DNA of 64,000 nt from Chroococcidiopsis sp. TS-821 (GTDB lineage: Bacteria; Cyanobacteriota; Cyanobacteriia; Cyanobacteriales; Chroococcidiopsidaceae). Both the position numbers and the translations under genes were made by a program. A model generated the notes under the pieces. It did no database searches. It was not told the origin of the DNA and worked only from the letters and a program-made list of their open reading frames with translations. Below, one piece after another: positions 28,014 through 37,079 of the stretch (position 1 is the stretch's first letter; every line of letters starts with the position of its first letter). The DNA lies in the NCBI RefSeq assembly GCF_002939305.1, contig NZ_MVDI01000002.1:124001-188000 (forward strand), in the 5' to 3' direction.

Positions 28014-28592
28014 CTAGGTAAAAACTGGTTGTAAATCCAAAACAAACCCAGGAAGAACACCTTCACCAGATAATGTTGTCGGCGCTGCTAAAATTTCAAC
28101 TTCTTCTTGCCCAGCGCGATAAATTTCAACTTGTTTAGTACTAGGATTAATTAACTAACCTAACTGTAAACCGTTGTCTAAGTACTCTCGCATTTTCGCT
28201 TGAGTGTCAGCCAACTCCTCGGTTTCTGAAAGCAGTTCAATCACAAAATCTGGACACAAGGGTAAAAACTTTTTTCTTTGCGCTTGAGTTAAAGCATTCC
28301 AGCGCTCAATTCTTACCCAAGAAACATCAGGAGAACGAGTTGCACCATTTGGTAGGCGAAAACCTGTCGAGGAGTCAAAAGCTTTTCCTAAGCGATTTTG
28401 GCGATTCCAATTACCAAGATCAATATAAATTTCAAAGTTTCTATTTCCTGTTTCTCCTCCGGTAGGTGGCATAATAATTAGTTCTCCCCTGGTAGTTAAT
28501 TCTAGTCGCAACTCGCGGTTAGCAGCGGCGAGTTGTTCAAACTGCTCATCCGTCAGTTTGAGAACGGGGGGAAGTTGTAGAGTAACGCTCAT
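28014..28592 (-). pseudogene. Uma2-family protein interrupted by an amber stop
   Basis: The first 145 codons encode a DUF820/Uma2 protein: LTDEQFEQLAAANRELRLEL, TRSPDVSWV, CPDFVIELLSE and AKMREYLDNGLQLG. The TAG at 28157-28155 then stops it. Translation in the same frame continues with LINPSTKQVEIYRAGQ, VEILAAPTTL and LPGFVLDLQPVF to a stop at 28016-28014, exactly the family C-terminus. The interrupted codon is where relatives have Trp (TGG to TAG). The Uma2 fold is PD-(D/E)XK-like; the cellular role is unclear, and these genes are multicopy in cyanobacteria. A sequencing error is possible. Confidence 0.85.
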
Positions 28593-28685
28593 ATCACGCC
28601 AAATTTTAGGATTAATACCGGAAAAAGTGCGATCGCTTCTTCTTAAGTGTAATTAAATAGCGATCGCACTTCTTAAAATTACTAA

Positions 28686-30335
28686 CTATCGATAAGTCAA
28701 TTTTGGTTCTGGTTGTCCCTTCACGATTTCTTCTGCTACTTTAAAATCTTGCGCGATTAATCGTGCCGTCATTTTCGCCGACATCATGACGCTGGGAGTT
28801 CCCGCCCCTGGTTGCGTTCCTGCACCGACAAGGTAGAGATTCGTGATATCTTCGCTACGATTGTGCGGACGGAAAAACGCTGACTGATATAACCGAGGTT
28901 CGGGACCAAAAGCATTACCAACATACGAATTGAGTGTATGCTCGAAGTAATCTGGCGTAATAAAGCTTTTGTAAACTATACGCTCAGTCAGTCCTGGTAA
29001 ATAGCCGCGTTCGTCGATAAACTTCAAAACTTTATCCGCCAAGGGTTCTCCCAATTGTTGCCAATTTAACTTAGAACCATTATGCGGTACGGGTAATAGC
29101 GTATATGCCGCATGATGACCAGGAGGCGCGAGGGAAGGATCGGTTAACGTGGGAACGTGTAAATATTGTGAGAAATCTGCCGCTAAAATTTTTCGTCCAA
29201 AGATATCTCTTAAAAGTTCTTCATAGCGTGGACCAAGAATGATCGTATGGTGGCGCAGTTTTTCTGCTTCGCGCCCATCGGCTTTGAATCCAAAATAAAT
29301 GACAAACAAGGACATCGACTGCTGAGTGAGTTTGATACGGGTGTCACTATTCCATCGTCGATACTTCGAGTCGATTAATTTGCCGTAAGTATTCGCCCAA
29401 TCGCCGTTAGATACTACTAGATCGGCATTTAATACGCTACCATCTGCTAAAGTGATACCTGTCGCAACTTTTTTGCGCCCTTGGCGCGTGACATTAATTT
29501 TGCTAACTTCGGAATTATAAATAATTTTGCCACCGAGTTCTTCAAACTTACGCACAAAGCCCTTAACAAGTGCGCCAGTTCCACCCATCGCAAAATGGAT
29601 ACCCCAGGTTTTCTCGACAAAGTGAATCATCGCGTAGATTGCGGGAACCGATAGAGGATTTCCACCGACTAGTAAAGTTTCAAAACTAAAGACTTGGCGC
29701 AGCTTGTCGCTTTTAAAATACTTGCTACTGAAGCTAAAAAGATTGCGCACCGCATCCAAACGAATGAGATCCGGAGCAACTTTGAGCATCGATCCAACCG
29801 TGCCAAAGTGAGTGTAACCTAGTTCCAAAAAGCCGCGATCGAAAATTGCTTTCGCATCCTTGTGAAATCGTTCGTAGCCCTCTAAATCGCCAGGTTCGCC
29901 CAAGCGCTGAATCTGTTCGCGGGTATGCACTGGATCGCCATCGTAGTCGAAGAAAGAACCATCGTCGAAATAGATGCGATAAAACGGCAAAATCGGTACA
30001 ATTTTGACATAACGACTCGTGTTTGAGCCACCAGAAACGCCAGTTTTAATGCGTTTGCTTTCATCTAGAATTTCCTCTGGAAAGTCTGGCGTGGCGAGAT
30101 CGGCGCGATCGCGTTCGAGGGAAAATAATTCTTCGATAAAATGGGGAACTGTGATTACGGTAGGTCCCATATCAAAAGTAAATCCATCCACGTGGCGCAC
30201 GTACGCCCGTCCACCAGGACTATCGAGTTTTTCTACAATGGTGGTGTCGAATCCCAAGCTTTGCAGGCGAATTCCCATAGCTAACCCACCAATACCGGCT
30301 CCGATTACAATAGCCTGCTGGCGACTCATACTCAA
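28686..30335 (-). CDS. crtI: CrtI-type phytoene desaturase
   Basis: A 549-residue flavoprotein. The N-terminal FAD motif is [17 protein letters not shown] with [54 protein letters not shown] and [17 protein letters not shown] match bacterial CrtI along its length. An insertion of about 20 residues near position 100 (around [11 protein letters not shown]) is unusual. Bacterial CrtI desaturates phytoene to lycopene. Most cyanobacteria use CrtP/CrtQ/CrtH instead, so this may be an extra desaturase or act on another carotenoid. No other crt gene is adjacent. Confidence 0.82.
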   Translation of the reverse strand: MSMSRQQAIVIGAGIGGLAMGIRLQSLGFDTTIVEKLDSPGGRAYVRHVDGFTFDMGPTVITVPHFIEELFSLERDRADLATPDFPEEILDESKRIKTGVSGGSNTSRYVKIVPILPFYRIYFDDGSFFDYDGDPVHTREQIQRLGEPGDLEGYERFHKDAKAIFDRGFLELGYTHFGTVGSMLKVAPDLIRLDAVRNLFSFSSKYFKSDKLRQVFSFETLLVGGNPLSVPAIYAMIHFVEKTWGIHFAMGGTGALVKGFVRKFEELGGKIIYNSEVSKINVTRQGRKKVATGITLADGSVLNADLVVSNGDWANTYGKLIDSKYRRWNSDTRIKLTQQSMSLFVIYFGFKADGREAEKLRHHTIILGPRYEELLRDIFGRKILAADFSQYLHVPTLTDPSLAPPGHHAAYTLLPVPHNGSKLNWQQLGEPLADKVLKFIDERGYLPGLTERIVYKSFITPDYFEHTLNSYVGNAFGPEPRLYQSAFFRPHNRSEDITNLYLVGAGTQPGAGTPSVMMSAKMTARLIAQDFKVAEEIVKGQPEPKLTYR

Positions 30336-30555
30336 CTCCTCTCAGGAATTTAACAATCTTTAATCTTTCCTTATTATGCCTTTATCTACAAGCGACGCGG
30401 CGATCGCAACACCCGTAGCCCAATGTACAATATGAGTAATCACGTAGAAGTAAAATGAACTTTAAAAGTTGGTAACTGGTCATTGGTCATTGTTAAGTGC
30501 TAACAGCTTTCCCATTACCGATTACCCAATACCGAATCCAAATCGCTAAGCTCTC

Positions 30556-31323
30556 ATGTGCCAACTGCTGGGAATGAACTGCAATGTTCCAACAGATATT
30601 TGTTTTTCGTTTGAGGGCTTTTCGGCGCGGGGAGGAAGAACCGACGAACATCAAGACGGTTGGGGTATTGCCTTTTTTGAGGGTTTGGGGTGTCGTATCT
30701 TTCTAGATGCTAAACCGGCGATCGCTTCTCCTGTTGCAGATTTAGTACGACGCTATCCAATTCACTCAACGCACGTAATTGCGCATATTCGTAAAGCAAC
30801 TCAAGGGGGAATTGCGTTAGTCAACTGTCATCCTTTTCAGCGCGAACTTTGGGGAAGATATTGGGTATTTGCGCACAATGGCAATCTTTTAGATTTTCAC
30901 GCGCACACAAACTTTTATCAGCCTGTAGGTCAAACTGATAGCGAACGCGCATTTTGCTTAATTCTTGAAACTTTACGACAAAGCTTTCCTACGGGTAAAC
31001 CTCGGTTAGAAAAACTATATCCTGTGCTGCAAGAAATTACTGCAACCATAGCAGCTAAAGGGATTTTTAACTATTTACTTTCTGATGGCGAACACTTTTT
31101 TACCTACTGCTCGACAAAGCTATGCTACATTGTCCGGCAAGCACCTTTTGCCGCAGCACATTTAATCGATGAAGATATTACTGTCGATTTTCAGAAATTA
31201 ACAACACCAAGCGATCGCGTTGCTGTCATTGCAACTACTCCTCTCACTGATAACGAAGTCTGGACGCAAATTTCTCCTGGAGAACTCACGGTTTTTCAGG
31301 ATGGCTTACCTTACCAATTTTAA
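30556..31323 (+). CDS. Class II glutamine amidotransferase
   Basis: A 255-residue protein of the YafJ/DUF4 group. Cys2, exposed after Met removal (MCQLLGMNCN), is the nucleophile; TDEHQDGWGIAFF, AHIRKATQGG and FAHNGNL complete the glutaminase site. No synthase domain is present, so the acceptor of the ammonia is unknown. It ends 567 bases before cas3 and marks the left border of the CRISPR locus. Confidence 0.88.
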   Translation: MCQLLGMNCNVPTDICFSFEGFSARGGRTDEHQDGWGIAFFEGLGCRIFLDAKPAIASPVADLVRRYPIHSTHVIAHIRKATQGGIALVNCHPFQRELWGRYWVFAHNGNLLDFHAHTNFYQPVGQTDSERAFCLILETLRQSFPTGKPRLEKLYPVLQEITATIAAKGIFNYLLSDGEHFFTYCSTKLCYIVRQAPFAAAHLIDEDITVDFQKLTTPSDRVAVIATTPLTDNEVWTQISPGELTVFQDGLPYQF

Positions 31324-31890
31324 AAATCTTCTTCCTCAGAACAGAATATATTAGTGGAGTTAAGAATAATTTGCAACTAGCTATAAGAAAAGCGACACTC
31401 TCCAGTTAAGATTCAATCTACTTGCAGGAGAATGCCACCAGTCACCTTGTCTTTTTTAAGTGGAGGTATCTTGGTATGAGCGCTTTGTCTAGCTCATTAT
31501 TGCAATAGATTCTTAATTAGGTCAAGTAGTTTTTGGTTGGATTTGAAAATAAGTACGAAGCAAAAAGGCAAAAAGTTAAAGGCAGAAAGTAAGAGATTTT
31601 GTAGCAGTGATTGTGGAGCAACGTAGCTGTTGCTAAGATACAATGTTATTTTCCAGTTATTTCCCATTACCAAATCATTGTCATTAGGCTAGATTGGCTA
31701 GGACTAAATTGAAATGGGACTAAATTGAAAAATGATTAGAAGTCTTAACGCACCAATCATCTAAAAGTAATCCCACCTCAGGTGGGACTAAGTTTTAGTT
31801 TTAATTTCTCATTTAACCTGTGGACAAAAGAGTTCAAGGAAGTTAGACTGGTGGCAATTTTTAACGTCATAATAAAAAGACTTAAGCTAG
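31324..31890. other. cas operon upstream region
   Basis: 567 bases between the amidotransferase gene and cas3. It holds two tiny overlapping frames (31432-31479 and 31476-31508, ATGA overlap; GGAGG ahead of the second), then a CRISPR-repeat-like element from 31694. The cas promoter must lie here, but I cannot mark it. No transcription factor gene is present beside the operon. Confidence 0.6.
31694..31798 (+). promoter_or_regulatory. Solitary CRISPR-repeat-like element before cas3
   Basis: GGACTAAATTGAAA (31701-31714) and GGGACTAAATTGAAA (31716-31730) copy the 3' end of the array repeat, the second exactly. A 38-base spacer-like stretch follows (31731-31768). Then 31769-31798 has repeat-like ends (AATCCC...GGGACTAA) around a changed stem TCCCACC/GGTGGGA, so pairing is kept while bases differ. 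This partial repeat, spacer, variant repeat order resembles crRNA-like regulators described beside other type I cas operons. It may also be the relic of an older array. Confidence 0.6.
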
Positions 31891-34086
31891 ATGCACTATT
31901 GCGAGTTTTTCTGGCAGTGCACAGGATTCTCTCCTTATCCTTGGCAGAAGCGTTTCTCGACTTGGAGCGGTAAATCAATCGCGGTAGTCGCTGCGCCTAC
32001 AGGGGCGGGTAAAGAATTTGGGGTTGAGATTCCTTGGCTTTACTGCCATAAGATGAGTATTCCCACAACAGCCCGATTAATTTACGCATTGCCTACGCGA
32101 TCGCTAGTAGAACAGGTTTATGAAAATACGCTTGAAGTTGTAACTAAATCAGGTTTGCCGATTAAGGTGTATTGCCTCAAAGGTGGCTTAGTTGAACACG
32201 GCTTTGAACAAGACTTAACTCAACCTGCGATTCTCATTGGCACGCAAGATCAGCTATTGTCACGTGCTTTAAATCGTGGCTTTGGCGTATCGTGGGGACA
32301 ACGCCCGCTGCACTGTGCTGCCCTAACGAACGATTGCCGTTGGGTTTTAGATGAAATTCAGCTGACAGGTGTTGCTTACAGCACTTTGGTGCAACTTTAT
32401 AAACACTGGCAAGAGTTGGGAACTTATGGACAAACTCAACTGTGCTTAATGTCTGCAACCTTCGATGATAGACCCCTGCACGGATTAGAGGTAGAGCGAT
32501 TTGAGCTAAGTACAGAAGATATGGCGCATTCGTTATTAGCCGCGAAAGTCATGCGCCCGAAGCCTGTCTTTAGAGCCACCGTTGCGGATGTTGCCGATGT
32601 TGCGGCTTTAGTAAAAGCTCATCACTTGCCAGGAAGCTTATCGCTTGCAGTTGTTAATACAGTAGAGCGCGCGCGGGAAGTTGGCAAATTGCTGTTTGAC
32701 TTAGCGCCACTCGTCATTCATAGTCAGTTTTTAGGCATTGACCGCGAGAAGTTACAGCAGAAGCTCAAAAGTTATCAAGGAGTCATTGTTGCGACTCAAG
32801 TTGTGGAAGCAGGCGTAGATTTAGATGCCGATCTGTTGATTACAGAACTATGCCCTTGGTCCTCGTTTGTACAACGCTGTGGGCGGTGTGGGCGCAAGCG
32901 AACAGAGAATGCAGTGCAGATTCATTGGCTTGACTACCAGCAGCAATGGAAACCGCTTCCTTATGATGCTCCAGAATGCGAAGCAACTCGCGATCGCTTG
33001 CTCAAACTATCAGATGCAAGTCTCCATCACCTTGCTGAAATTCCTTTACCAAAATTGGATTTACCAAGCTACCAGTTGACGAAGCGCGATGTCCAAACGT
33101 TCTTCTGTACCCACTACAAAAACCGAGACACAACATACACAATTTCCCAATATGTTCGCGATCCGACAGCTTTCACCGTGTCGGTAGTGTGGTCGATTGA
33201 GCCACCAGAACGCCTACCACATCAAAAATTTACGTGCCCAGTTCCAACTAAAGAGCTAACAGATTTCTGCAAGTCTTATAGCGTTATCCCGCTAGTTTGG
33301 GGTGAGGATGCTTGGGAGAACAAAGAACCAAAACACGGTGATGTTGTGTGGCTACCACTCGCTGCTGGCGGCTATTCACACGAAAGAGGATGGACAGCAA
33401 ACCCTGACGATCAATGCCAAGCATACAGTTTGGAAGTAGAACCACAGTACAATGACCCGCCCTTTCCCTATGCTTTGCCGTTAGGAATTCACTTGCAAGA
33501 TACCGAAGCAGCATTGCGCGAGGTGATTCCCTATCTCCAAATGCTGAAAATTCCTGAAAGGCTGATCGAGGAACTTTGTCGCTGTGCGCGGTGGCATGAT
33601 TGGGGTAAAGCACATCAGGTTTGGCAAGCTTATGCACAGGCGGATCGAGGAGAACTCTTAGCAAAGTCTACAAAGTACGGTTCTCCAATGCAAATGAAAG
33701 GTTATCGCCATGAGTTAGCAAGTGCGATCGCTGCAGCAACTCAAGGTGCTGCGTTTTTGTCGCAATACCTCATTGCCGCGCATCACGGCAAAGTCCGCGA
33801 TAGTTTGTGGCCTACTAACCCCAAAGAACGATTTAACAAACAAGTTTTAAGAGGCGTTGAATTGGGGACGCACCTACCTAGCGTAGAGATTTCAGGCGTT
33901 GAGGTACTACCTGCGGTGGAATTGACGATTTCTGGTAATGCAGGTAACTGGGAGCGACAAGTCAGGAATTTACTGCGCGAGTACGGACCATTCAGACTTA
34001 TTTACCTCGAAGCCATAATTCGCAATGCGGATGTGAAAGCATCTCGATATCGTGAGGAGCAAGCAAAACATGGTAACAGCAACTAA
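31891..34086 (+). CDS. cas3: Cas3 helicase-nuclease, type I-G (C-terminal HD)
   Basis: A 731-residue Cas3 with the helicase first. Walker A is APTGAGKE (35-42), with Glu where Thr/Ser is usual; Walker B is DEIQ (154-157); SAT is at 188-190; motif V is ATQVVEAGVDLD; motif VI is QRCGRCGR (328-335). The HD nuclease is C-terminal: HDWGK from 569, RHE about 606-608 and HHG at 631-633, all ligands present. This order is typical of type I-G. It unwinds and degrades target DNA after recruitment by Cascade. It is first in the operon, overlapping csx17 by 17 bases. No clear ribosome binding site precedes the ATG. Confidence 0.92.
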   Translation: MHYCEFFWQCTGFSPYPWQKRFSTWSGKSIAVVAAPTGAGKEFGVEIPWLYCHKMSIPTTARLIYALPTRSLVEQVYENTLEVVTKSGLPIKVYCLKGGLVEHGFEQDLTQPAILIGTQDQLLSRALNRGFGVSWGQRPLHCAALTNDCRWVLDEIQLTGVAYSTLVQLYKHWQELGTYGQTQLCLMSATFDDRPLHGLEVERFELSTEDMAHSLLAAKVMRPKPVFRATVADVADVAALVKAHHLPGSLSLAVVNTVERAREVGKLLFDLAPLVIHSQFLGIDREKLQQKLKSYQGVIVATQVVEAGVDLDADLLITELCPWSSFVQRCGRCGRKRTENAVQIHWLDYQQQWKPLPYDAPECEATRDRLLKLSDASLHHLAEIPLPKLDLPSYQLTKRDVQTFFCTHYKNRDTTYTISQYVRDPTAFTVSVVWSIEPPERLPHQKFTCPVPTKELTDFCKSYSVIPLVWGEDAWENKEPKHGDVVWLPLAAGGYSHERGWTANPDDQCQAYSLEVEPQYNDPPFPYALPLGIHLQDTEAALREVIPYLQMLKIPERLIEELCRCARWHDWGKAHQVWQAYAQADRGELLAKSTKYGSPMQMKGYRHELASAIAAATQGAAFLSQYLIAAHHGKVRDSLWPTNPKERFNKQVLRGVELGTHLPSVEISGVEVLPAVELTISGNAGNWERQVRNLLREYGPFRLIYLEAIIRNADVKASRYREEQAKHGNSN

Positions 34087-36106
34087 GGCAGTCGCCTTTC
34101 CTCATCTAACACCCACAACCGCGATCGCATGGTTAAAAGCCGTGGGATTATTGCGATTGTCTGGAGCTAGAGGTTACTGGGATGACTGTTTTTATTTACT
34201 AGATATATCAGCAGAAGATTTAGTTAAGAACATCCTCAACAACTATCAACCGAAACCTTTTCTTAGTCCTTGGAATAACGGCAGCCTTGTCAACAAAAAT
34301 GAGTTTCAGCGAGTTTTAGCATCTCAATCTGAGCGCTATAGATTGATGCGCGAGGGATACGCGGAACTACAAAATGCGATGCAATCGTTGGACACCGTAG
34401 GACAATCAGCGGCGCAAAAAAAGCTAACGCTGATGGCTGATCTCCCTAAGCGAGTGGGCAACCATCACTGGTTGGAATGGATTAATGCAGTTGGGCTAAT
34501 GACCAACACGCAAACAGGATCGAGGTTTCTTTGCAATGACTTACTCGGAACGGGCGGTAATATAGGCACAACGGAATTTTGTACAGCTTATTTCCAAGTT
34601 TGCACGCAACTGTGGGATTTAGACACAGGAGAACCATCACCTGAGACAGCAGCCTTTATTCGAGCTTCGGTGTTGGGCGAGTCGCAGTCAAAAACACTAC
34701 TACCGCAAGCTTTATTGGGTCATACTTATCCAGTTGCTGACTATTTCGACGACTTAGCTCCTGCGGGTACGTCTCCAGCAGACTATTTAGATAACGGTGG
34801 TAGATCATCGCAACTGGCTAATCCTGTTGACTTGATTCTGTATCTTGAAGGAGCCACAACATTTACAGGGAAAGCAATTCCGCTTAATGAAGTTGCAGAA
34901 GGCGGTCAGGAATACACCATAGCGGCTTATCCACTGCTTTTAGAGGTGAACTCTGGGAGTGCAGATACGAGCGATCGCACTGGGCGGGCGTATGAAGTTT
35001 GGCTACCTTTGTGGGAGCAACCAATGGACTGGGAAGACTTTCAAGATATAGTCACAACCGACTTGGCGTTTCGGCTCAAAAATCAGGTCGTCGATACCAT
35101 CGATATGCTCGATGTCATTACTCAAGCAAATGACTATTGCGGAGGACTATCCCGATTTGCTCGATTTGGTCTTTGGACGCGCAAAGGGCAGGGCAAATAC
35201 CTAATTTATGTAGGACTTGCTACCCCTGGAAAAACAGATTTTGCCGCTGAACTAAGAAAATGGCGACTGCAAGCGCGTCCTAGCGAAAAACAACCGCAAG
35301 CACAATACAACCTACTCACAGCGATTCAGAAAACGCTTTATCGCCTGCAACAAGGTAATGCGGAGGTCACTACAGCTATTCGTCTTTTAGGGCAGCTAGA
35401 GGTATTGCACGGTCGAATTAAAACCAAAGTGCCTCCAGTTCCGCAACTCAGTGAGAAATGGGTTGAAGCAGTTTATCAAGAATATCCGATGGCTGAAGTT
35501 GAGTTAGCCGCTGCATTGGCGAGTACTGCACCGACACACGTAGATTCTGGTCATTCATACCCGTTTCGACGGCTGTTGTCATCGGCAAGATATGGCAATA
35601 ACGACACTTGGTTTTGGTCGGATGAACATCACCACAAGTTGAAGACGTTTTCTTTAGAAGCGTTGTGCGTATCGCTACTTCACTTGTGGAATGAACTGTG
35701 GGAAAGAGATAAATATCATCCTGCCCACGGTTGGACGTACCGCGCTAGCCCTTCGGCGATCGCCACTTTCATCGCTGGACGTACCAACGATCAGCTAATT
35801 CTAGAGCTAGCTTTGGGGTTCGCACTTTGTAAAATTCCTAGCAAATTAGCACCTTTTTCTCATACTCAGCCTTTACCAGAGCCTTACAAATATGCTGCCT
35901 CTCTTCAGTGGTGCCGCAATACCTCGTTGAGCGCTCAGACTGTAAATGCTTTATTGGCTGGCTCTACTGTACCGCTAAGTCGGCAACTTGCCGCAATGCA
36001 AAAGCTAGTGGTATTGCCGAGTGCGATCGCTGTTGGTAAACGCTGTGCGCTGGCGCTTGTTTTTCCCTGTCAACCTTTTCATCAATTAGGAGAAGCTCAT
36101 GCTTAA
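34070..36106 (+). CDS. csx17: Csx17 (Cas8-type large subunit, type I-G)
   Basis: A 678-residue protein from the ATG at 34070 (a GTG at 34052 is also in frame). The N-terminus LTPTTAIAWLKAVGLLRLSG and the motif YQPKPFLSPWNNGS match the Csx17 pattern. Csx17 is the proposed large subunit of the I-G Cascade, which should recognise the protospacer-adjacent motif and recruit Cas3. It overlaps cas3 by 17 and cas7 by 8 bases, so translation is coupled through the operon. Confidence 0.85.
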   Translation: MVTATKAVAFPHLTPTTAIAWLKAVGLLRLSGARGYWDDCFYLLDISAEDLVKNILNNYQPKPFLSPWNNGSLVNKNEFQRVLASQSERYRLMREGYAELQNAMQSLDTVGQSAAQKKLTLMADLPKRVGNHHWLEWINAVGLMTNTQTGSRFLCNDLLGTGGNIGTTEFCTAYFQVCTQLWDLDTGEPSPETAAFIRASVLGESQSKTLLPQALLGHTYPVADYFDDLAPAGTSPADYLDNGGRSSQLANPVDLILYLEGATTFTGKAIPLNEVAEGGQEYTIAAYPLLLEVNSGSADTSDRTGRAYEVWLPLWEQPMDWEDFQDIVTTDLAFRLKNQVVDTIDMLDVITQANDYCGGLSRFARFGLWTRKGQGKYLIYVGLATPGKTDFAAELRKWRLQARPSEKQPQAQYNLLTAIQKTLYRLQQGNAEVTTAIRLLGQLEVLHGRIKTKVPPVPQLSEKWVEAVYQEYPMAEVELAAALASTAPTHVDSGHSYPFRRLLSSARYGNNDTWFWSDEHHHKLKTFSLEALCVSLLHLWNELWERDKYHPAHGWTYRASPSAIATFIAGRTNDQLILELALGFALCKIPSKLAPFSHTQPLPEPYKYAASLQWCRNTSLSAQTVNALLAGSTVPLSRQLAAMQKLVVLPSAIAVGKRCALALVFPCQPFHQLGEAHA

Positions 36107-37079
36107 CGTAATTACTGTCGAATTTGAATCTGCCCTGCCCACTGTTAAACCTCCTACCTTTTTAGATGTCGGTGTTTCTCAAGCCTATTTACCTTGGGAA
36201 CAGCGGCTTGATGTTGTATTACACACACCGCAAGCAACAGCTAATTTAATTGAAGATAGCATTTGGGACAGCGTGAATCATACTCTAATTCCTGAACTTG
36301 CGGGATTACCTTTTGTCGAAATCTATACAAAATCAGGGCAGTACATCGCTAGCACTTTAGATCTACCTCACCGTTTGGGAACTGGCTATCTACTCAAGAA
36401 CAAACACGCCCAACTCGATGGGCAACGGTTTCGCGAAGGCTTGCGACAGCGGATTAGAGACAGCGGAGTTTATCAAGCGGCATTTGCGCTGTGTCCTATG
36501 AGTATTGTTCTAGGCAGCTTTTATGCCCATATTGCTGGAGTATACCGCATTCCCCGAGTTCTATCGGGCGAGTTTGTTGCAGAAAATGCAATTTCCATGC
36601 CGACTGGCGGGGCAGTTCACGATCCGGTTTCTGCTCGTGGTAAAGGAGTGAATCTCAAGCATATGTTTGCTGTCAAAAATGACAAGGATCAGGCAGTGAA
36701 AAAACCAAGTGAAGCAGGTTTAGGAAATATTGTTTACGTGCGTGAAAGTTTTAAAGCACAACGCTATATAGGACGATTTGTGATCGATACTCGTCTGGTC
36801 GATAAATCTAACTTAGATAGTCGAGCTAAGCATCTGATTCAGGTACTGAGTGAATATCTCGTGCGTCGCTTACTATCTGAGCCTGTGACGTTACGGACTG
36901 AATGCTATTTGATACCCCAGTCAGAGACAGGTTTGCAGAAATTGTCTCCTCTTGAGGAATTAGAGCAGCAAGTCAAAGCTGCGATTGAAAATTGTGCGGA
37001 TCTGTTTGAAAAAGTACGGGTTGTCGTACCAGATGACCAAGTGCAATTTGCTGAAGAAGAGGAAGCTGTTGAAGCATGA
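36099..37079 (+). CDS. csb1: Cas7 backbone subunit, Csb1/GSU0053-like
   Basis: A 326-residue RAMP protein. The segments EDSIWDSVNHTLIPELAGLP and STLDLPHRLGTGYLLKN correspond to the Csb1 family regions that carry conserved Asp, His and Arg; FALCPMSIVLGSFY and RIPRVLSGEFVAE follow. Several copies should coat the crRNA spacer as the Cascade backbone. AGGAGAAGCTC precedes the ATG. The stop overlaps the csb2 start (ATGA). The Csb1 assignment rests on pattern and gene order. Confidence 0.78.
   Translation: MLNVITVEFESALPTVKPPTFLDVGVSQAYLPWEQRLDVVLHTPQATANLIEDSIWDSVNHTLIPELAGLPFVEIYTKSGQYIASTLDLPHRLGTGYLLKNKHAQLDGQRFREGLRQRIRDSGVYQAAFALCPMSIVLGSFYAHIAGVYRIPRVLSGEFVAENAISMPTGGAVHDPVSARGKGVNLKHMFAVKNDKDQAVKKPSEAGLGNIVYVRESFKAQRYIGRFVIDTRLVDKSNLDSRAKHLIQVLSEYLVRRLLSEPVTLRTECYLIPQSETGLQKLSPLEELEQQVKAAIENCADLFEKVRVVVPDDQVQFAEEEEAVEA

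Noticed and set aside
31731-31883. A 7-base match (AAGTCTT) between the spacer-like stretch and the reverse complement of 31877-31883 ahead of cas3
   Set aside because: It could suggest autoregulation by the element, but seven bases match by chance too easily in this AT-rich DNA, so I make no target claim.
31324-31890. A CreTA-type toxin-antitoxin between the cas genes and the repeat-like element
   Set aside because: No convincing small toxin frame was found; the two tiny frames lack recognisable toxin character.
31782-31973. A 63-codon frame overlapping the start of cas3
   Set aside because: It overlaps the conserved cas3 N-terminus in another frame and has no motif.
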